A stretch of 64,000 nucleotides of DNA, from contig JAMYHL010000012.1 of NCBI GenBank assembly GCA_025531455.1, positions 310,001 through 374,000 on the forward strand, given 5' to 3'. Source of the stretch: Apiotrichum sp. Y4204. Its lineage: Eukaryota; Basidiomycota; Tremellomycetes; Trichosporonales; Trichosporonaceae. This document shows positions 1 through 11,665 of this stretch, one piece after another. A model generated the notes under the pieces. It made no database searches. It saw only the letters and a list, made by a program, of their open reading frames with translations, and was not told where the DNA came from. Within the stretch, counting starts at the first letter, position 1, and each line of letters starts with the position of its first letter. Position numbers and translations under genes: made by a program.

Positions 1-425
1 AGTGCAGATGGGCCAAGTTCCTTCCATCTGCTTCAACGCAACATGTCTCGCTGGCTTCAAACTCACACGCAGGGCCTATGCGACGGAACGCTCTCTCGGC
101 GTGAACACGCAGTTTGCGGGACACGGCATCGGGCGCCGCTTTCACCAGGAACCGTGGATCTACCACCACCGTAACTCTGATCGCGGGGTCATGCGCGTCG
201 GCGACTGCTTTACGATCGAGCCAGCACTCACGCAGGGCTTCCGCTCGCGCGGGACGGTCTGGGACGACGGGTGGACGATGACGACGAATGTGAGTCGCTG
301 CCGCGGAAAGAGTGCCGGAGATGGAATGCTCACTTTTATTCCAGACTGGCGCGCGCTCGGCGCAGTTTGAGCACCAGCTCCTCATCACCGACGACGGCGT
401 CGAGGTGCTCACTCGCCAACCGTAG
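1..425 (+). CDS. Methionine aminopeptidase type I, C-terminal part (5' truncated)
   Basis: This is the last part of a methionine aminopeptidase, which removes the initiator Met from nascent proteins. The visible protein contains GHGIG, then FTIEPAL, then after an intron QFEH. In type I MAPs these blocks carry the metal-binding His, Glu and Glu; the two upstream Asp ligands lie outside the window. An intron at 290-344 (GTGAGT to CCAG) joins ...TMTTN to TGARSAQFEH, the usual family order. The stop is the TAG at 423-425. An acceptor near 70-72 probably opens the exon that begins with YATERSLGVN, so the first 70 bases may be mostly intron. The GVNTQF block favours the bacterial/organellar-like branch, which could mean a mitochondrial enzyme, but no N-terminus is visible to confirm this. 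Confidence 0.88.
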
Positions 426-599
426 CCGTAATATAGACAGCCGTAGTTTGTAGATAACATGATATATCCGTATATCCTTTCCTCACGTGGTGTGCCCCCC
501 GAATTTGTGCATCTGCCGCATACCCTTCCGATATCGCGATATCGAGATAACATCGCCATCATCTCCATCAATCTAGACATCCGCATCGTACCCGAAAGC

Positions 600-1369
600 A
601 TGAGTACAGGCGGGACCGCAGGCGAAGTCTCAAGCGGAGACGGAAAGGGAAAGGGAAACGGAAGTACAAGCGCAAGCGGGATACCCACCGCGGGGCCAAG
701 CACTTCCAGCAATTCCAGCAATCCCACCTCTGAAGCGCTCACAATTCCGTCAACAGGTATACTCCAAACCCACTCGCAACTGACAGCAGGCCACGATTTC
801 TGGGCCTACCGCCGCGCCTGCTTTTTGGCCGGCGCCCCGCTCCCGACCCCAACCACCCCTCTTCCAAACTCCTACCTCGTCCCCTCCCCGCCTCCAGCAG
901 CTCCGTCCCATCCCCACCCCCGCGCACCGCGACAAGCCGAGAGCATCGCGCGCCTCGCCGCCCTCCTTGATTTTGATGCGGATCTCGCGTGGAATGGCGG
1001 CGTCGCGGGCGTGCATCGCAATCTTACTGGCGGACGGGCGCTGAGCTATTCGCTGCCCCTTGGACTTGTTGTGAGTTCTTGGAAATTGGGGGTTTCGGAT
1101 ACTGATGCCCGCTTTCTTTTAACGTAATGATCTTGTCTGGTTCTCCACCCATATCCACCTTTCTCTGTGTGTTGACTCTGGTCCTTTTGATGTGCTGCGC
1201 TTTATCTCGCTCTTGCCCCGCTTCGTACTCCCAGATCAAGATCCTGCAGGCGGGATGGGTGCGCGATGGGACATGGCCTGCAGATGCGTACGGACGGCCG
1301 TTGCCGGCGCCGCCGAGTCCGGAGGCTGGGAATGGCGAGTTGCCGGAGTTGGGGGATGGGCATCGGTAA
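600..1369 (+). CDS. Gag1-like clamp (DUF4050) domain protein
   Basis: This is a small protein of about 190-201 aa. It has a Ser/Gly/Thr-rich N-terminus of about 50 residues, then FWAYRRACFLAG, a Pro-rich loop, and SLPLGLV joined across an intron (1071-1234) to IKILQAGWVRDGTWP. The FW..RR..WL-like opening and the ILQ.GW..DGTWP ending match my memory of the fungal DUF4050/Gag1-clamp family; no molecular function can be assigned from sequence. The ATG at 600 is preferred over the in-frame ATG at 459, because 459 lies only 34 nt after the upstream stop and the extra 47 residues look like 5' UTR. A second intron at 757-786 is likely: it is 30 nt, stop-free and in frame, and ends in CTGACAG. The gene is convergent with the large minus-strand gene downstream. 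Confidence 0.65.
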
Positions 1370-1624
1370 GAGGTGAGGGGAATGGAGATGAAGGAGAGGC
1401 GAGAGACGTGGGAGGAATCCGAGGAGATTATTACGAAGGCCAGATGCCTCGGAGACACCTTGATCACTGGACACACTAGAGAGTAGAGGACTGAGGACAC
1501 AGCCCCAGCACGCACGCACAAGGACAAATATGCATTACACTTCACCATGGATCCTACAAGAGCTAGAGTAGTGTCGTCTCATCTTCATTCTCAGTGCTGG
1601 ATCGGTCATATTCTCGTCTAGCTT

Positions 1625-4600
1625 CTAATGCTCCCCCTCCTGGAGCAGGACAATGAGCCCAATGAGGTACTCCTCCGAAATGGACGAAAAGTAGAACTCG
1701 TGCGACGCATTGTGTGCCGACTCGAGATTGTGTGCAAGCTCTGTTAATGTCAGTCAAGTCCTTCGCAAAAGCTGTAACTCACCGTGCGCAAGGGTAAAGT
1801 ACCACGAAATCAGTGCTTCGCCCCGCTGCCCTCCGTCTAGTTGCTCCTTGTGCCAGCTCTCAAAGTACCGCGCGTTGCAGAACAGGGCGCCGTTCCGGTT
1901 GAACGCAATGAGCGGGCCTGCATGGTCCCAAAAGACGTTGAGCACGTCGTTGGGAAGCTGAGAGTTAGATGACAAGTCGGCTCGTAACTCACCTTGAACA
2001 CATCGCCAAGAGGACACAGAATGCTCTGGGCAAAGCGCATCGAGAGCTCGTGCTGACCGGGACGGAATTTCTCCTGATCTGAGAGTTTAGTGTTCGCAGC
2101 TTTGTGGAGACTCACCATGTGGCAACCAGATCTTACAGGCAGGTCGGGTCTCATCACGCGCCGGCGACCACGCTGTCTGTCAGCACCGCCTACAAACTCC
2201 ACTCACCAAGGCGGAGATTAGCCTCAGCCGACTCATCGCAGTATGCTTCCTGGCTCTCGGATATGTCCCTCACGTGACTCTTCGTGCTCTGGAATTGAGC
2301 CCGGTTCTCGGGCCGCGACGCGTTGACCGCCCGGTGTACCGTATTGCGGATGTCGGCTTGGCTCGTAGGTCGATCTGTCGACGTGCCGCCCGCGTGTCCC
2401 GAAGGCCCACGGTGGCTGAGGCCTCCCGGCATATTCGGCATTCCTACAGACTCATTGTGCCCCTGCTTCCACGGCTTCAACTGCGAGGTGTCATTAGTAC
2501 CGGTACCATCGCTTGGAGTAGGGGACGGGGCAGAAGGGTCTGGGCGCCGGCCGAGGCGCGTCCGTACCATATCCATGATAGAGCCTTGTGTATTGTTCCA
2601 GAAGTTGGTCTGTTGTCAGCGGGTTAAATCGGCTCAAGTTACCCACCTGGTCGCCATAGGGAGGAGGCTTATCCGGGTTTCCAGCTGTTGGCACCACCGT
2701 CCCATCGTTCGCCTTTGAAGTACCAGCCTTCGAACTCGTTCCCGACTTGGCATCGCGCTCTTCCGCCTCTGCGGCGGCGCGGCGCTTGGTCTCCGCCTCG
2801 ACCTTGAGGCGAAGATCGTTCTCACGCTGCTGGTTGAGGATGCGGTCAACGTTGTAGCCGCGCTTGCCGAGGGCCTTGAGGGGAGTGTTGAGAATCGACT
2901 CGAGGACAAGAGCGTCATCGATGCGGGGACGAGGGAGGATGATGCGAACAAGGGCATTTGCCACATCGTACCAGTCCTGCTCGGCACGTAGCGAGAGTGT
3001 GAGAGTAATGGCCTTGCTCCAGCCCGTCTCGGCACAAGCGTACAATGCCTGTTGTCAGGTCACGCAAGACAAGTTACCTGAACCCACCTCCTTGTGCTGG
3101 TGTCGATTGCGAGCACTCTGGTTGAATGTGTGGATGACGTCGATCTCGGTTGCCTCGCGAACAACAAAGTTATCGCCCTTGGACAGCCATTCGACCGAGT
3201 AGATCTTGTGGCTGCGCTCGGCAGTGTGCTGAGAGAGGAAAATTGTCAGACGCTCAAGGATATGAGCACGCAAAGCCTTGGCTTCCGAAGACAGACCAGA
3301 GCGGATGCCCACGGGCGTAAACTCGGCGGTGACCTTGCTCGACAATGTCTTTGCGCCCAGAGCCTGGTAGAAGTCCTCCAGCAGCTTCTCCTCGGGAGCG
3401 GCAAGGACATACTCGCCGAAGAAGCCCAAAGGAGAGCTGTTATCAACGACACAGGTCTCAGATGCGCGACACAGCTCCCACTCCTTATGCTTGTTCCCCT
3501 TCTTGTCAGGTACCAATGTTGAGCCAAGCACGAATGGCGTGTCCCGCATGGCGTTCATCAGAGACGAATCGAACATGGCACGATTGGCAGCGAGCAGACG
3601 GAGCTGGTCCATGTACCTGAGGTCAGCTAAGGATGCGTTAGTGCACAAACTTTGTAATGGACCCGGCTTGCTCAAGCATACGGCGCGGATCGCGGAGCAG
3701 TAAGCGGGCAACATCGCGATGCGACGGCTCCGCCTTGACACCACACTGGCGGAGGAATCGGTTTGCGCGGTCGCCAAAGTCAATGAACGTAAACGCGTTG
3801 GCGTAGATCTTGTCGCCTTCGGTCCCGTCACGGAAGTAGACTTCGTCCGGGCGGGCGAGGCGCACCTGCTTCTCATTGTCCTTGACCGGGATCCAGTGGC
3901 TGGAAATGAGGGGCGCCAAGCTGACTGCGGACGCGGCGCCGACGCGGGTGCCGAGGTACTGTGAGTTAGCGTCATGAGTTGAGAGGTCGAAGCCGTCAAC
4001 TCACCTCAAAGATGCTCCTGGCCCGGTCAATGTCCTTCTCCGGCGCGTGGAGGAAAGCAGAAACGAGACGGTCCATGGGTGGATTGGCGTCAAGGCGCAA
4101 CTTGGCCGCATTCTCCGGAAGCGACGCGGGGGGGCGGGCAACTGCAAAACCGAGGATCTTGCATGCCTCATTGGTGAAGACTTCACCAGGCTTGGCCAGA
4201 ATCGCGTTGCCAGTAGCCGCTGTGGCGGGGATGAACGGCACACCAGAGAAGGCCATCGGGTCAAAGTTGGGGTAGTGCGTCTGCATGTTGGAGAGGAGGT
4301 ATGTCATGGCCTTCTCGTTCGCCGGCGAGCCACCCGACGCGATGCCAAGCAGCGTGTCGATGGGAGGGGAGCGACGCAGACCGAGCGAGTAAAGCATTTT
4401 GGCTGCGTGGTTAGAAACCCGCCGAATCTACCACGTACCTTCATCAGACCCCGAGCGCCACTTGTTCTCGCCCCAGTCAAGAAGCGGGAGGCCAAGCTCG
4501 CGGAGCGCATCTGTGGGCTCATAGAGCTCATGCGGCTTCTTGCGGACTATTTTAGCTGGAGTTCCATCGTATGAAGTAGGTTGGAGGAGGGGGAACGCAG

Positions 4601-7486
4601 CGGTTTGCTTTAGTCGCCCAAGCTCCTCCGATGTGAGCGTGTCCTTGACCGACACCAGATACTTCATGAGATCGAGGCAGCTCCACTCTCCGCCACCGAT
4701 GAGCCTGGCGTTAGTGAGAACACACCCAGTTTGCTTACCTCGAGAACACCAGTTGCAGGTTCACCGTCCGACGCACACCAATGCTAAGGAGCATCTTCTC
4801 GAGACCGCCCTTAATAACTGTCGTCTCTGGGAGCGCTATGGTCGGAAGATCATCAAACAGCAGGTTCTTCTCAAAGTACGCCTCGCCAGGTTTCTTGAAT
4901 CCGGCACGCGTGGGGATACAGGGCACGTCCTGGAGTGCCAGCTTAATCGAGTCCTGCTGAATGGCGCTGATAGACTGCCAGCCACGGCCGAGGACCAGCA
5001 GTAGGCGTTCAGCAAAGACGGGCGACGCGCGGATATCAGTCTCGGGGTTAGCACCCGCGACGCCCGACATGGGCGGGTCGGAAAGGTAGTTGACGTAGTG
5101 CGCCAGTGTGAGCTCGTTCCAACCAAAGATCTGGTTCATCTGCGGTGCGCGCAGCTCCTTCGTCACAGAGTAGGGGATGGTGTCCGGAGGAAGAGGCATG
5201 TCGGGGGGAATGGAAGAAGACTGGGGGTTGATAAAGGTCTTGACCACATTGAGGGGAATGATCTTCGACGAGTCGGTGATGAGGATGGTGGCATCCAAAA
5301 GTCGAGAGCGCACACTTGGTGAATACCCATCAAGGGCAGCGATGGCGGCCCACCACGACAGACACGCTATCATCTCCTTCTCCGTGAGAGGACGGGCGCC
5401 GAGCTGGGCCACGACATCTTCGAACTTTGGCTCAAGCAGCAAACCTCGCTCGCGCAGCCGATCAACAGCACGCGAGGCCTCTGTCTTGGTGTTGTTCGTT
5501 ATAACGGGTAGCTCGGGGAGGAAGGCCTGGAGACGATCGTTCGGCATGCGAACCTTGTCAACGGGGAGAATGCCGGCAGTGGAGATGAGCGGCAGCGTCG
5601 AGTTATTCCGCGCGCACTGGAAGAATGCCGACTCCATCTCCGCGCCGACGGCAGCGGAGGGAGTGGTAGGACGGAAGGAGAAGAACTTGAGCGCGTAAAG
5701 GCCGCGCGCCAGGATCTGGGCACGCGTTGTGGGGTCGGAAACGCTCGTCTGCGCCCACTGCAATGCAAGGTTGTGGAGTTCAAGCTCATAGATCATACGC
5801 GAAAGGTATCCCCCGACCCAGAGGAGCTCCTTGTTCCACTGTGCGACGTGGCGGTCGACCAGGTCAATGGATTCACGCTCCACGGTGGGGATGAAACGTG
5901 CAGCTAGGTGGCCACCAATACCGGTCGTCTGGCTCGTGGGCTGACCAATAAAGACCTTGGCCGACTTATCGCTGTCCAACGGAGGGCAGAGGCCGGCGAA
6001 AACTGCTGCAGCCTTCTTTGTCTCAGCAACAGCCGTACCATCAGCGGCAGTGGCGGTCTCATCCTCGCGAGAGAACACGAGGCTGGCGGGCATGCGGGTC
6101 GGCGGTGCCTTCTTCGTCGCACGCTCAAGCTCACGGCCAAACTGGGACGACACGGAGACCTTGACGTCCGCCTGATACATCTGAATCTCTCGGGCAAGAA
6201 CGTCGACCTCTGTAGGATTTGTTGGCGGACTGGGAGACGGTGTGGGGACGGGTTCTGGCGTCGGCGCCGAATTGCGGCCGAAGAATGCGGCAAACAATCC
6301 AGTCGGCTTCGCAATTCTGTTTGTGGGAGGCAGCGGAGGCGGTGTGACGCCAGTTGCTGAATGTCAGCTCACACATTGTTAGGATAGCTCACCGGAAAGC
6401 CACTTCATCACCCTGGCGGTGATCACCATCGTGGTCGCATTCACCGCCGCGACCTTCATCATGCCCATGGTGCTACTAGCGTTCAACCCGGGACGACTGA
6501 CGCCAATCGTGCCCTTGATGTCCTTGCGGACCTCGAGGACCTTGGTGTCATCGACGACCATATCGATACGCTTGATGGTGCGCATAAAGGTGATACTTGT
6601 CACAAGGAAGCGGGCAAAGTCAAGGGGTGCCTCAAGCGGTGCCGGCTCGCGGAGCTCCATGGTGAACGTCGTCCAGGGATTTCCAGTCTGCGAGCGCTCA
6701 GCAGAAGTGGAGAGCTGCTCGGATGTGAGATCACCAGAACGAGCGAGCAGCTGGTCCTTGCCGTCCTTCCAGTAGAAGCCCATCCATTTGTTGGCCGACT
6801 CGACGAACGGGTTGTCTGATGTCAGTCTTGGGTAAAAGTGCGAGTAAGGCACCCACCGCATACACTCCAAAGAGAGTAGAATCCGACACCAAAGCTTCCA
6901 TCAGCGTGTCCTTGCCAGCGCACTCACGCTCCAATCTTCTCCTCGTCCGGGTTTCCCTCGGCGATCTGATGTCAGCGAGCTCAAGTCTAGTCGGTGCAGC
7001 TCACCTTCTTGAGACGGTTCCAGTCCTCGGGACGAAAGGGAATACCATCATTGCACACGACGTAGCGGCTCATCTGGCGTCAGTTGATTCCGACCAGTTC
7101 CGACAACTCACGTTTGCGGTCTTGACGTCTGGCAGCGGGCCGGGTGGCGCGCCCGCCTCGTGTGCGGCGACACCCTCCTTGGTGTAGAACTTGACCTGGA
7201 CATGCTCGGCCTGAGGTCAGTGATGGTCTAGAGTACCTCAGTGGACGTACCCCCGCATCATCAGCGTTCTGGAGAAGCTCGCGGAAGACTGGACGTCAGC
7301 TTGCCCCATGGGCTGCTCTTTAGCTTGGACGTACTGGTGTGCTCGCCAGAGTAGCGCGCAAGGATTTCTGGTGGTGAGCTTGGCTGCACAGTGAGGAAGC
7401 TCACTGTCAATGAGGGCGCGCTGGTTGACCTCGACGGTCTCGTCCCGGCCAGCCTGCCAGAGGGCCTCTCTGCTCGGCGGCGGCAT
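1625..7486 (-). CDS. Large sacsin/NO VEIN-like protein with N-terminal HATPase (DUF3684-type)
   Basis: This is a protein of roughly 1,700 aa spread over about 19 exons with introns of 30-50 nt. The N-terminus carries a GHKL ATPase fold as in sacsin and plant NO VEIN. It shows NQRALIDKILARYSGEHT, the N-box FRELLQNADDAGA, VVCNDG, then EEKIGAFGVGFYSLFG with the glycine box. These blocks line up only after removing introns such as 7367-7403 and one near 6898-6929. The long middle has no catalytic motif I can name. The region encoded around 2500-3000 is a basic/acidic coiled stretch (RENDLRLKVEAETKRRAAAEAEE) followed by a Pro/Ser-rich linker. The C-terminus ends LLQEGEH at the stop 1625-1627. The start at 7486 is the first ATG before the conserved N-terminus. 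By family, a chaperone-like or scaffold role is possible, but substrates are unknown. The nearest Pfam name I recall for fungal members is DUF3684. Confidence 0.85.
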
Positions 7487-8531
7487 GGGTGGTGGCGTTG
7501 GGTGGGGGTCTCGGGTGGGGCTAGGTGGTTAGAGAGAGTGGGATGAGAGGCGAGAGAGTAAAGTGGGGGAAAGAGATGATGAGTAGAAGAGAGAGAAAGA
7601 TGTAGAGATGATATAGACAGCGACAGAACCACCTCCGAAGCACTCGTCTTCATCGCCTTGTGGACCACTTTCTTGGCCTTTGCGTCCTCGAGAATAATAT
7701 GACGCGTCGACCAAACGCTTTGGCCCAGCCCAGACTGGTGGCCTGGTGGGTTCGAACGACGCCCACGTGGCGGGTGGCGAACCCCGTCTGTACGGAGATC
7801 TGAAGTGGCCCGCTGGTCTCTGAGCTCCACGCTCTGCGGCTATCGCGACGGCTCCCTTCGTGGCCAAGGAGCTCGCTACTCTGCTGGAGATCTGGAGGGA
7901 CGATCGCTCTTGACATGGAAAGGCCTCCAAGTTGGAAGCAGACAGGACGCGCGTTGCGAGCGCGTTATGAGCCGGTGGTGTCAGTTTAGTTGTGAGTTGT
8001 GGTTCCTCCACTTCTAATTTGGACCCACATCAGAGTCCTTCGTATACTTGCAGCCGCCCCTTAAGAGGACAGAACTCTGCATCCTGTCAGCGACATCAAC
8101 TACTTTATAAACACTTCACTGGCTTACCGCATCCCCAGTCTTCTAGCGCTGTTCTAGACGCGATCGCCGGATCGTCCACAACTGTTAATCCATTAGTCCT
8201 GGGGGGTCTTGACGTCATATAACGTGATCTCCACACCACCTACGCGTGCTCTTTCCTCTCCAACTCGCCCGCTTATCCCCGCCACTTGTGTGTATCCATT
8301 TCCTACTCTCCTCCTGTCCTCCAACTCCGCTCGGCAAATATGCGACCGACCGAGCTGGCGAGCAATCTCGTCGAGTGCCGAGCCGACGCGAGGCGGAGCA
8401 CCAACCCCACACACCTCACAACGAGCCGAACCAACCACCCCGTTTATCATAAAGCCTAGGATATACTCTGGCATCTCCGTGTGTTTTCTCGTCCTCTCCA
8501 AAACCCATCGCACTGCCCCGCCCGCTCGCCG
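7487..8531. other. Divergent promoter region
   Basis: This spacer separates the minus-strand HATPase gene from the plus-strand hydrolase gene. Positions about 7510-7640 are GA-rich on the plus strand, meaning a pyrimidine-rich 5' leader for the minus-strand gene. The 300 bases before 8532 are C/T-rich, typical of fungal leaders. I see no convincing ORF. A TTCGAAC string at 7747 does not fold as a tRNA. Confidence 0.6.
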
Positions 8532-10064
8532 ATGTCTCTCCTCACCTCGTCGTTTTCCCGCATGGCCCGCTCGTCGGCCGCGCCCCGCCTCGCCGCCGTG
8601 TCGCGCCACCTCTCGACCAGCGCGCCCCTCATGACCGACTCGGTCCTGTACGAGACCCACGGCTCGGCCCGCGTGTACAAGCTGAACCGCCCCAAGGCGC
8701 TGAACGCGCTCGACATGGACATGATCGTCTCGCTCGCAAAGGAGGCGCAGACGTGGCGCACGTCCGAGCTCTGCAAGCTCATCATCGGACGCGGTGACGA
8801 GCGCGCCTTCTGTGCCGGCGGTGACGTGAAGACGCTTGTCGAGTCCCGTCCGCAGCACGGCTCCAAGCTCGCCCTCGAGTTCTTCAAGGACGAATTTGAG
8901 CTCAACTGGGAGATGGGCCGTTTCGGCAAGCCCTACGTCGCGATCATCGACGGCTTCACCATGGGCGGCGGCGCCGGTATCTCGCTCCCGGCCCAGATCC
9001 GTATTGCGACCAAGAAGACTGTATTTGCCATGCCCGAGACCAAGATCGGCTACTCGCCTGACGTCGGCGGCAACTACTACATTGCCCAGCTCGACGGCGA
9101 GATTGGCGCGTGGCTCGCGCTCACCGGCCAGGAGCTCTGGGGCCGCGCCGTCTACGAGCTCGGCATTGCGACCCACTACGTCGACCCCGAGACCATTCCG
9201 GCACTCGTCGAGCAGCTCAAGGAGCTCGAGAACCCCTCGTACGAGACCGTCTCGAACCTCGTCGCCGCGTACCACGTCGCCGCTCCCGAGGGCGCCGAGC
9301 CCTCGGGCAAGGGTTCCCGTGAGGGCCCCTCGCCCATCACCGGTGCCGTCCGCGAGTTCCTCGACAAGACCTTTGGCCTCCCCTCCATCCAGGACATCTA
9401 CGCCGCGCTCAAGGCTGCTGAGGGCGACTCGTCGCTCGCCCCCGAGGTCAAGGCGTGGGCCGGCGCCCAGCGCGAGATCATGGACCACCGCTCGCCCACC
9501 GGCATGGCCGTCGCGCTCGCCAACTTCAAGCTCGCCAAGGCTGCGCGCCGCTTGAACACTGCCCTCGAGAACGACATTCTCATGGCTACCGGATTCGTTG
9601 GTAACGACCGCCCGACCGAGGAGTTCTCCACCGGCGTCACCCACCTGCTCATCAACAAGGGCAAGGGCCGCGCCGAGTGGTCGCCCTCGGACATTAACGA
9701 CCCCAAGCTCACCCCCGAGGCTATTAAGAAGACGTTCCTCGACCCCAACGCCCCGCACATGTCCGAGCTCCCCAAGCTCAACTTTGTCCCGCCCCCGACG
9801 ACCACCGAGGGCCCCGACTCGACCTGGGGCCAGTTCCGCCGCTACGGCCTCCCCTCCGAGGCCGAGGTCAAGGCCTGGATCCAGGGCGAGACCCACTCGT
9901 CTGGCGCGTTCAAGCTCAAGGAGAACGAGCTCGTCGACTCGGTCCTCGGTGCCCGCGGCGAGAGCGCCACCACCGCCCGTGGCAAGGAGATTGCCGCCCG
10001 CGTCCAGGCCATCGTCGCCCAGCACACCAAGAAGGACGCCGACGGCTACCTCGACTGGGCCTAG
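8532..10064 (+). CDS. HIBCH: 3-hydroxyisobutyryl-CoA hydrolase, mitochondrial
   Basis: This is an intronless gene for a 510-aa enzyme of the crotonase superfamily. It hydrolyses 3-hydroxyisobutyryl-CoA in mitochondrial valine catabolism. The first 33 residues are rich in Arg, Ser and Ala with no acidic residue, as in a matrix-targeting peptide. Then come LNRPKALNAL, ERAFCAGGDVK, the oxyanion segment FTMGGGAGIS, and ETKIGYSPDVGGNYY, which is the HIBCH form of the active-site block. The C-terminal half carries the long insertion usual in fungal members. The ATG at 8532 is the first one in frame; the open frame upstream starts only with GTG. Codon use is extremely C-ending (GCC, CTC, GAC, AAG), suggesting high expression. 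The same bias opens a 645-codon antisense frame, which I do not call a gene. Confidence 0.95.
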   Translation: MSLLTSSFSRMARSSAAPRLAAVSRHLSTSAPLMTDSVLYETHGSARVYKLNRPKALNALDMDMIVSLAKEAQTWRTSELCKLIIGRGDERAFCAGGDVKTLVESRPQHGSKLALEFFKDEFELNWEMGRFGKPYVAIIDGFTMGGGAGISLPAQIRIATKKTVFAMPETKIGYSPDVGGNYYIAQLDGEIGAWLALTGQELWGRAVYELGIATHYVDPETIPALVEQLKELENPSYETVSNLVAAYHVAAPEGAEPSGKGSREGPSPITGAVREFLDKTFGLPSIQDIYAALKAAEGDSSLAPEVKAWAGAQREIMDHRSPTGMAVALANFKLAKAARRLNTALENDILMATGFVGNDRPTEEFSTGVTHLLINKGKGRAEWSPSDINDPKLTPEAIKKTFLDPNAPHMSELPKLNFVPPPTTTEGPDSTWGQFRRYGLPSEAEVKAWIQGETHSSGAFKLKENELVDSVLGARGESATTARGKEIAARVQAIVAQHTKKDADGYLDWA

Positions 10065-10206
10065 GCGATAGACGTAGACTGCCAACCGGGCATCTTGTAG
10101 CAGCAACCAAAAACTGAACCCATTGGACATCGGCGATGCATCGTGTGAGAAGTGTGGGAAGGACGCAGAGTTGGCATTTCATGTAACTGACTACCCGGAC
10201 ACGGGA

Positions 10207-10605
10207 CTACTCATCCTCAGACTCAAGCTCGTCCTTGACCTCCTCCACCACTTCCTCGTCGTCCTCCTCCTTAACCTCTCTGACCTTGCGCTTCTTTCCC
10301 TTCCCCTTCCCCTTCCCCTCCCCCTCCCCTCCCTTCCGCTTCCGCCCCAGCGCCGCAACCTCTTCACGCACCATCCCCACCGTCCCCGCCTCCTTCTCAA
10401 GCAACGCAAGTACGCCGCGGAGCTTCTTGTTGATCTTGTCCCCGCCGTTCCCCGCAAACGCCGCGAGATCGGGGTGCGTGTAGAATGCCGGACGGGAGGC
10501 GAGCGCCGCGCGGATGACGAGACGGGTTAGAGTGTGCTGTCTTTTAGCGTTGTGGACTGGAGGGAGCTTCCGAAGGCTTACGGTGTGCGTCTCTTGCCAG
10601 GACAT
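10207..10605 (-). CDS. Small Lys/Glu-rich hypothetical protein
   Basis: This encodes a protein of 117 aa if the intron 10537-10581 is removed, or 132 aa if it is retained; the intron is 45 nt, has no stop and keeps frame. The N-terminal half (LTRLVIRAALASRPAFYTHPDLAAFAG) looks folded and helical. The C-terminal half is a K/E/G string with a GKGKGKGKKRKVREVKEED segment that could act as a nuclear localisation signal. I do not recognise the family. It is divergent from another small charged protein at 11040, with about 430 bp between their starts, so they may share a promoter. The alternative ATG positions upstream are in leader-like sequence. Confidence 0.6.
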   Translation of the reverse strand: MSWQETHTVSLRKLPPVHNAKRQHTLTRLVIRAALASRPAFYTHPDLAAFAGNGGDKINKKLRGVLALLEKEAGTVGMVREEVAALGRKRKGGEGEGKGKGKGKKRKVREVKEEDDEEVVEEVKDELESEDE

Positions 10606-11039
10606 GGTGGTGACCTCGGGTGGGGGAGAATGAGTGTTTGAGATGTTTGGATGACAGAAAGATTCCCGATGGGGGATGGTAATGTAGAACGATGGTGCAA
10701 TGTTGACGACTGAGGTGCTGACGGACGATGTATGGTTTGGTGCAAGATGAGATGAGCATCGTTGGAGCTGAGGGGCGCAGCCCGTCCTCAATCCCACGCC
10801 CTAAGCGGATCATGGGGTCAATGTGGGAACCGGAAATGGGATGAGGACAGGTGGAAATGAGGACATGGGATGAGGACATGGGATGACACACAGCCTCGGG
10901 GGCATGCCAGGTATATCGTGGTCTCCAGAGTCCCACGACGAGTACTCCTCTGCTTACTCTTCTCTTCACTCCTCTTCCTCCCCCGTTTACCAAGTCATTC
11001 CGAGCACCTCTCATCCTACTTTCCGCAAACACCACACCG
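10606..11039. other. Shared divergent promoter with 13-nt direct repeats
   Basis: This is the spacer between two divergent small genes. Around 10851-10885 a 13-nt unit of type ATGAGGACATGGG occurs about three times in direct orientation. No ORF of note is present. Confidence 0.5.
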
Positions 11040-11422
11040 ATGAGCAAGAAAACCGGCGGCAACGCAAAGTGGGAGCCGAAGCATGATGTGAGCTGTCCCC
11101 TCATCATTCATCTCCGTCCCCTTTTCACTACATCTAACTCCAGGCACTCCTCGCAGCCGGCATGATCGAGTTGATCAAGGCGAACAAGAAATCGCTCTAC
11201 CTCCTCCCCGGCATCGTCGGCGAGGTCGACGGGCACGGCAACAGCCGCACGTCCGCCAAGGTCGACGCGATTCTGCGCGGGCTCGCGAGCGCGTGGGGCG
11301 TCGATCCGGCTGTCGTCAAGGAGGGCAAGCGGCGGATGGGGAAGCGGGCCTCGGAGCCGGATGTCAAGGATGAGAAGCCGGATATTAAGGAGGAGAAGGC
11401 GCGCAAGCGAGTCAAGCTTTAG
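11040..11422 (+). CDS. Small basic hypothetical protein, Myb/SANT-like N-terminus
   Basis: Two exons, 11040-11087 and 11144-11422, encode 108 aa. Exon 1 gives MSKKTGGNAKWEPKHD and exon 2 continues ALLAAGMIELIKANK. The order KW.P..D..LL...I resembles the first helix of fungal Myb/SANT-like DNA-binding proteins, but the domain is short and I cannot confirm it. The C-terminus is a repeated DVKDEKPDIKEEKARKRVKL tail of alternating charge, likely nuclear. The start is the only ATG that gives an in-frame join across the 56-nt intron. Confidence 0.65.
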
Positions 11423-11665
11423 GTCAACGCGAGCCGCGATGGGACGTCAATACAAGTAGTGGTTAGTCACGCAGTCGGTATTGGATCACTACACTTCTCC
11501 CGTAGCTCGTATGTTAGCACCATCCGTGAGACAATCTAGCATACATGCACAGCAACTGCCGACAGGCGCTGCGAAGCCGGGACATTATAATATGACAGAG
11601 GGTGTGTAGCAGACGGATGTGAATACGACGTGGCGCGCCACGTAGATGACAGAAACGAAACGAGC

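Noticed and set aside
7735..7800. tRNA candidate around GGTTCGAAC
   Set aside because: The bases on either side of the loop do not pair as a T-stem and no acceptor or anticodon arms are found.
8193..10130. A 645-codon open frame antisense to HIBCH
   Set aside because: It is a mirror of the C-ending codon bias of the sense gene. The translation is a Leu/Gly/Val/Arg/Glu mixture without any domain, and the sense frame is a clear enzyme.
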